Positions 63,398 to 64,000 of a stretch of DNA of 64,000 nt are shown here, piece after piece (the first letter of the stretch is position 1; each line of letters starts with the position of its first letter). This DNA is from Phyllobacterium zundukense (GTDB taxonomy: Bacteria; Pseudomonadota; Alphaproteobacteria; Rhizobiales; Rhizobiaceae): the NCBI RefSeq assembly GCF_025452195.1, contig NZ_CP104972.1, positions 806,001 through 870,000 of the forward strand. The letters run 5' to 3'. A program made the position numbers and the translations under genes. The notes under the pieces are model-generated. The model worked only from the letters and a program-made list of their open reading frames with translations, was not told the DNA's origin and did no database searches.

Positions 63398-63413
63398 AGG
63401 GTTGTCGTACAAT
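63398..63413. promoter_or_regulatory. Operator-like palindrome in the GMC/ABC divergent promoter
   Basis: AGGGTTGTCGTACAA (63398-63412) is the exact reverse complement of 61659-61673. It lies between the GMC gene start (63278) and the ABC binding-protein start (63505), and could control both directions. Confidence 0.65.
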
Positions 63414-63504
63414 TAGGAGGCTAGCGGCATCGGCTTCACTTGCATTTCATGCTTCGAGGAGAGGCATTTTCAAAAGCATCTGATTCCACCGGGAGGATAG
63501 AGGA

Positions 63505-64000
63505 ATGAGTGACAGGGCTAGTATTGCACATTTCGGCCAGATAAATCGCCGGACGTTGATGATGGGCGCCGGTGCCGGCCTGGCAGTGGCGGCAATGCCG
63601 AAACGGCTGTGGGCGCAGGGTGCGCCAACGCTGGTAACGTCGATACGCTCGCTTTCGAACCCTTACCACGCTGTGTGGAAGACAGGCGCAGAGGCCTATG
63701 CGGCGTCGGTCGGTCTGGAGCACGTTACGCTTGTGTCCGAGGGCAACAGCGAAAAAGGGATTGCCGACATCAAGGCCATGCTTGCCAAGACCGGCGGCAA
63801 CATGGTGCTCAATTCCGATCCGAACGATACGCCGGATGCCCGCCCCATCGTTGAAGCCTGCAAGAGTGCCGGCGCCTCGGTGGTGACCCAATGGAACAAG
63901 CCCGCAGATTTGCATCCGCGCGACTTCAATCCGAATTACGTATCGCACATCGAGTTCGATGGTATTGCCAGCGGCAAGCAGATTGCCGAAATCCTCTTCA
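63505..64000 (+). CDS. Sugar ABC transporter periplasmic binding protein (partial)
   Basis: The gene runs off the window, with 165 codons visible. The N-terminus has a twin-arginine-like leader (NRRTLMMGAGAGLAVAAMPK, cut near LWAQG). The mature part follows the RbsB/LacI periplasmic fold: TLVTSIRSLSNPYHAVWKTG, KGIADIKAMLAKTGGNMVLN, EACKSAGASVVTQWNKPADL and HIEFDGIASGKQIAEILF. The ATG at 63505 follows GAGGA. It is divergent from the sugar catabolic genes and probably imports their substrate. The permease and ATPase genes should lie beyond 64000. Confidence 0.9.
   Translation, partial: MSDRASIAHFGQINRRTLMMGAGAGLAVAAMPKRLWAQGAPTLVTSIRSLSNPYHAVWKTGAEAYAASVGLEHVTLVSEGNSEKGIADIKAMLAKTGGNMVLNSDPNDTPDARPIVEACKSAGASVVTQWNKPADLHPRDFNPNYVSHIEFDGIASGKQIAEILF

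Noticed and set aside
1..64000. tRNA, rRNA, CRISPR arrays or riboswitches
   Set aside because: No tRNA-like cloverleaf, ribosomal sequence, regularly spaced repeat array or known riboswitch core was seen by eye; a covariance-model search would be decisive.

Overview
The window reads as an alphaproteobacterium of the order Hyphomicrobiales (Rhizobiales), most like the Brucella/Ochrobactrum group. The pointers are a decayed Omp25/31-type outer-membrane gene end (23.6-23.8 kb), a proteobacterial bo3 quinol oxidase operon with SURF1, DUF1127, DUF6494 and DUF2161 proteins, and a sugar cluster of rhizobial type. This placement is inference from protein families. Fragments of a large ParB-like partition protein and of a VirD4/TraG coupling protein suggest a secondary replicon or integrated plasmid DNA. 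No rRNA, tRNA or CRISPR array was seen.

Layout. 0.3-2.7 kb: a DUF2161 nuclease-fold protein and a DUF1772 membrane protein divergent from a TetR regulator. 2.7-5.1 kb: decayed DNA with a 416-bp element bounded by ISL3-type ends, IS481 and AfsR-like regulator remnants, and a broken aldo/keto reductase. 5.1-11.6 kb: an intact operon MFS-cyoA-cyoB-cyoC-cyoD-SURF1 with ATGA overlaps at most junctions. 11.7-13.0 kb: a degenerate ISL3 element. 13.2-18.6 kb: a PoxB-like thiamine-diphosphate enzyme, a response-regulator remnant, and a FUSC/HlyD/DUF1656 aromatic-acid-type efflux operon. 18.9-26.0 kb: mostly remnants (second poxB, RND adaptor, AfsR-like regulator, OprB porin, Omp25-like, ABC, hydrolase) with small secreted proteins, DUF3455, a cytochrome c and DUF1127 between them.

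26.7-41.7 kb: MocR regulator, VapBC, a class III cyclase with a MerR-like front, an EamA exporter, two SDRs, a LysR regulator, two alpha/beta hydrolases and several broken genes. 42.0-51.8 kb: the most rearranged stretch, with an IS6 element next to a VirD4 remnant, ParDE, a TetR-controlled NTF2-fold operon, a broken SLC13 permease, BrnTA, and joined fragments of ParB, HupE, an outer-membrane protein and BrkB. 52.0-58.2 kb: MscS channel, YbhB protein, a LigD tail, a second PIN toxin/antitoxin pair and a GAF-GGDEF-EAL protein. 58.7-64.0 kb: an intact sugar catabolic cluster (aldo/keto reductase, lactonase-type amidohydrolase, second aldo/keto reductase, GMC oxidoreductase) divergent from a sugar ABC binding protein that runs off the window. 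A 15-bp operator-like sequence occurs on both sides of the GMC gene.

Overall, working metabolic and respiratory blocks are embedded in a graveyard of about two dozen broken genes and four toxin-antitoxin modules. The least explained signal is a dispersed 23-bp motif (a GTTCC block, then a TTATGCGA block starting exactly 15 bases later). It occurs eight or nine times, always on the + strand and always in non-coding or decayed DNA.
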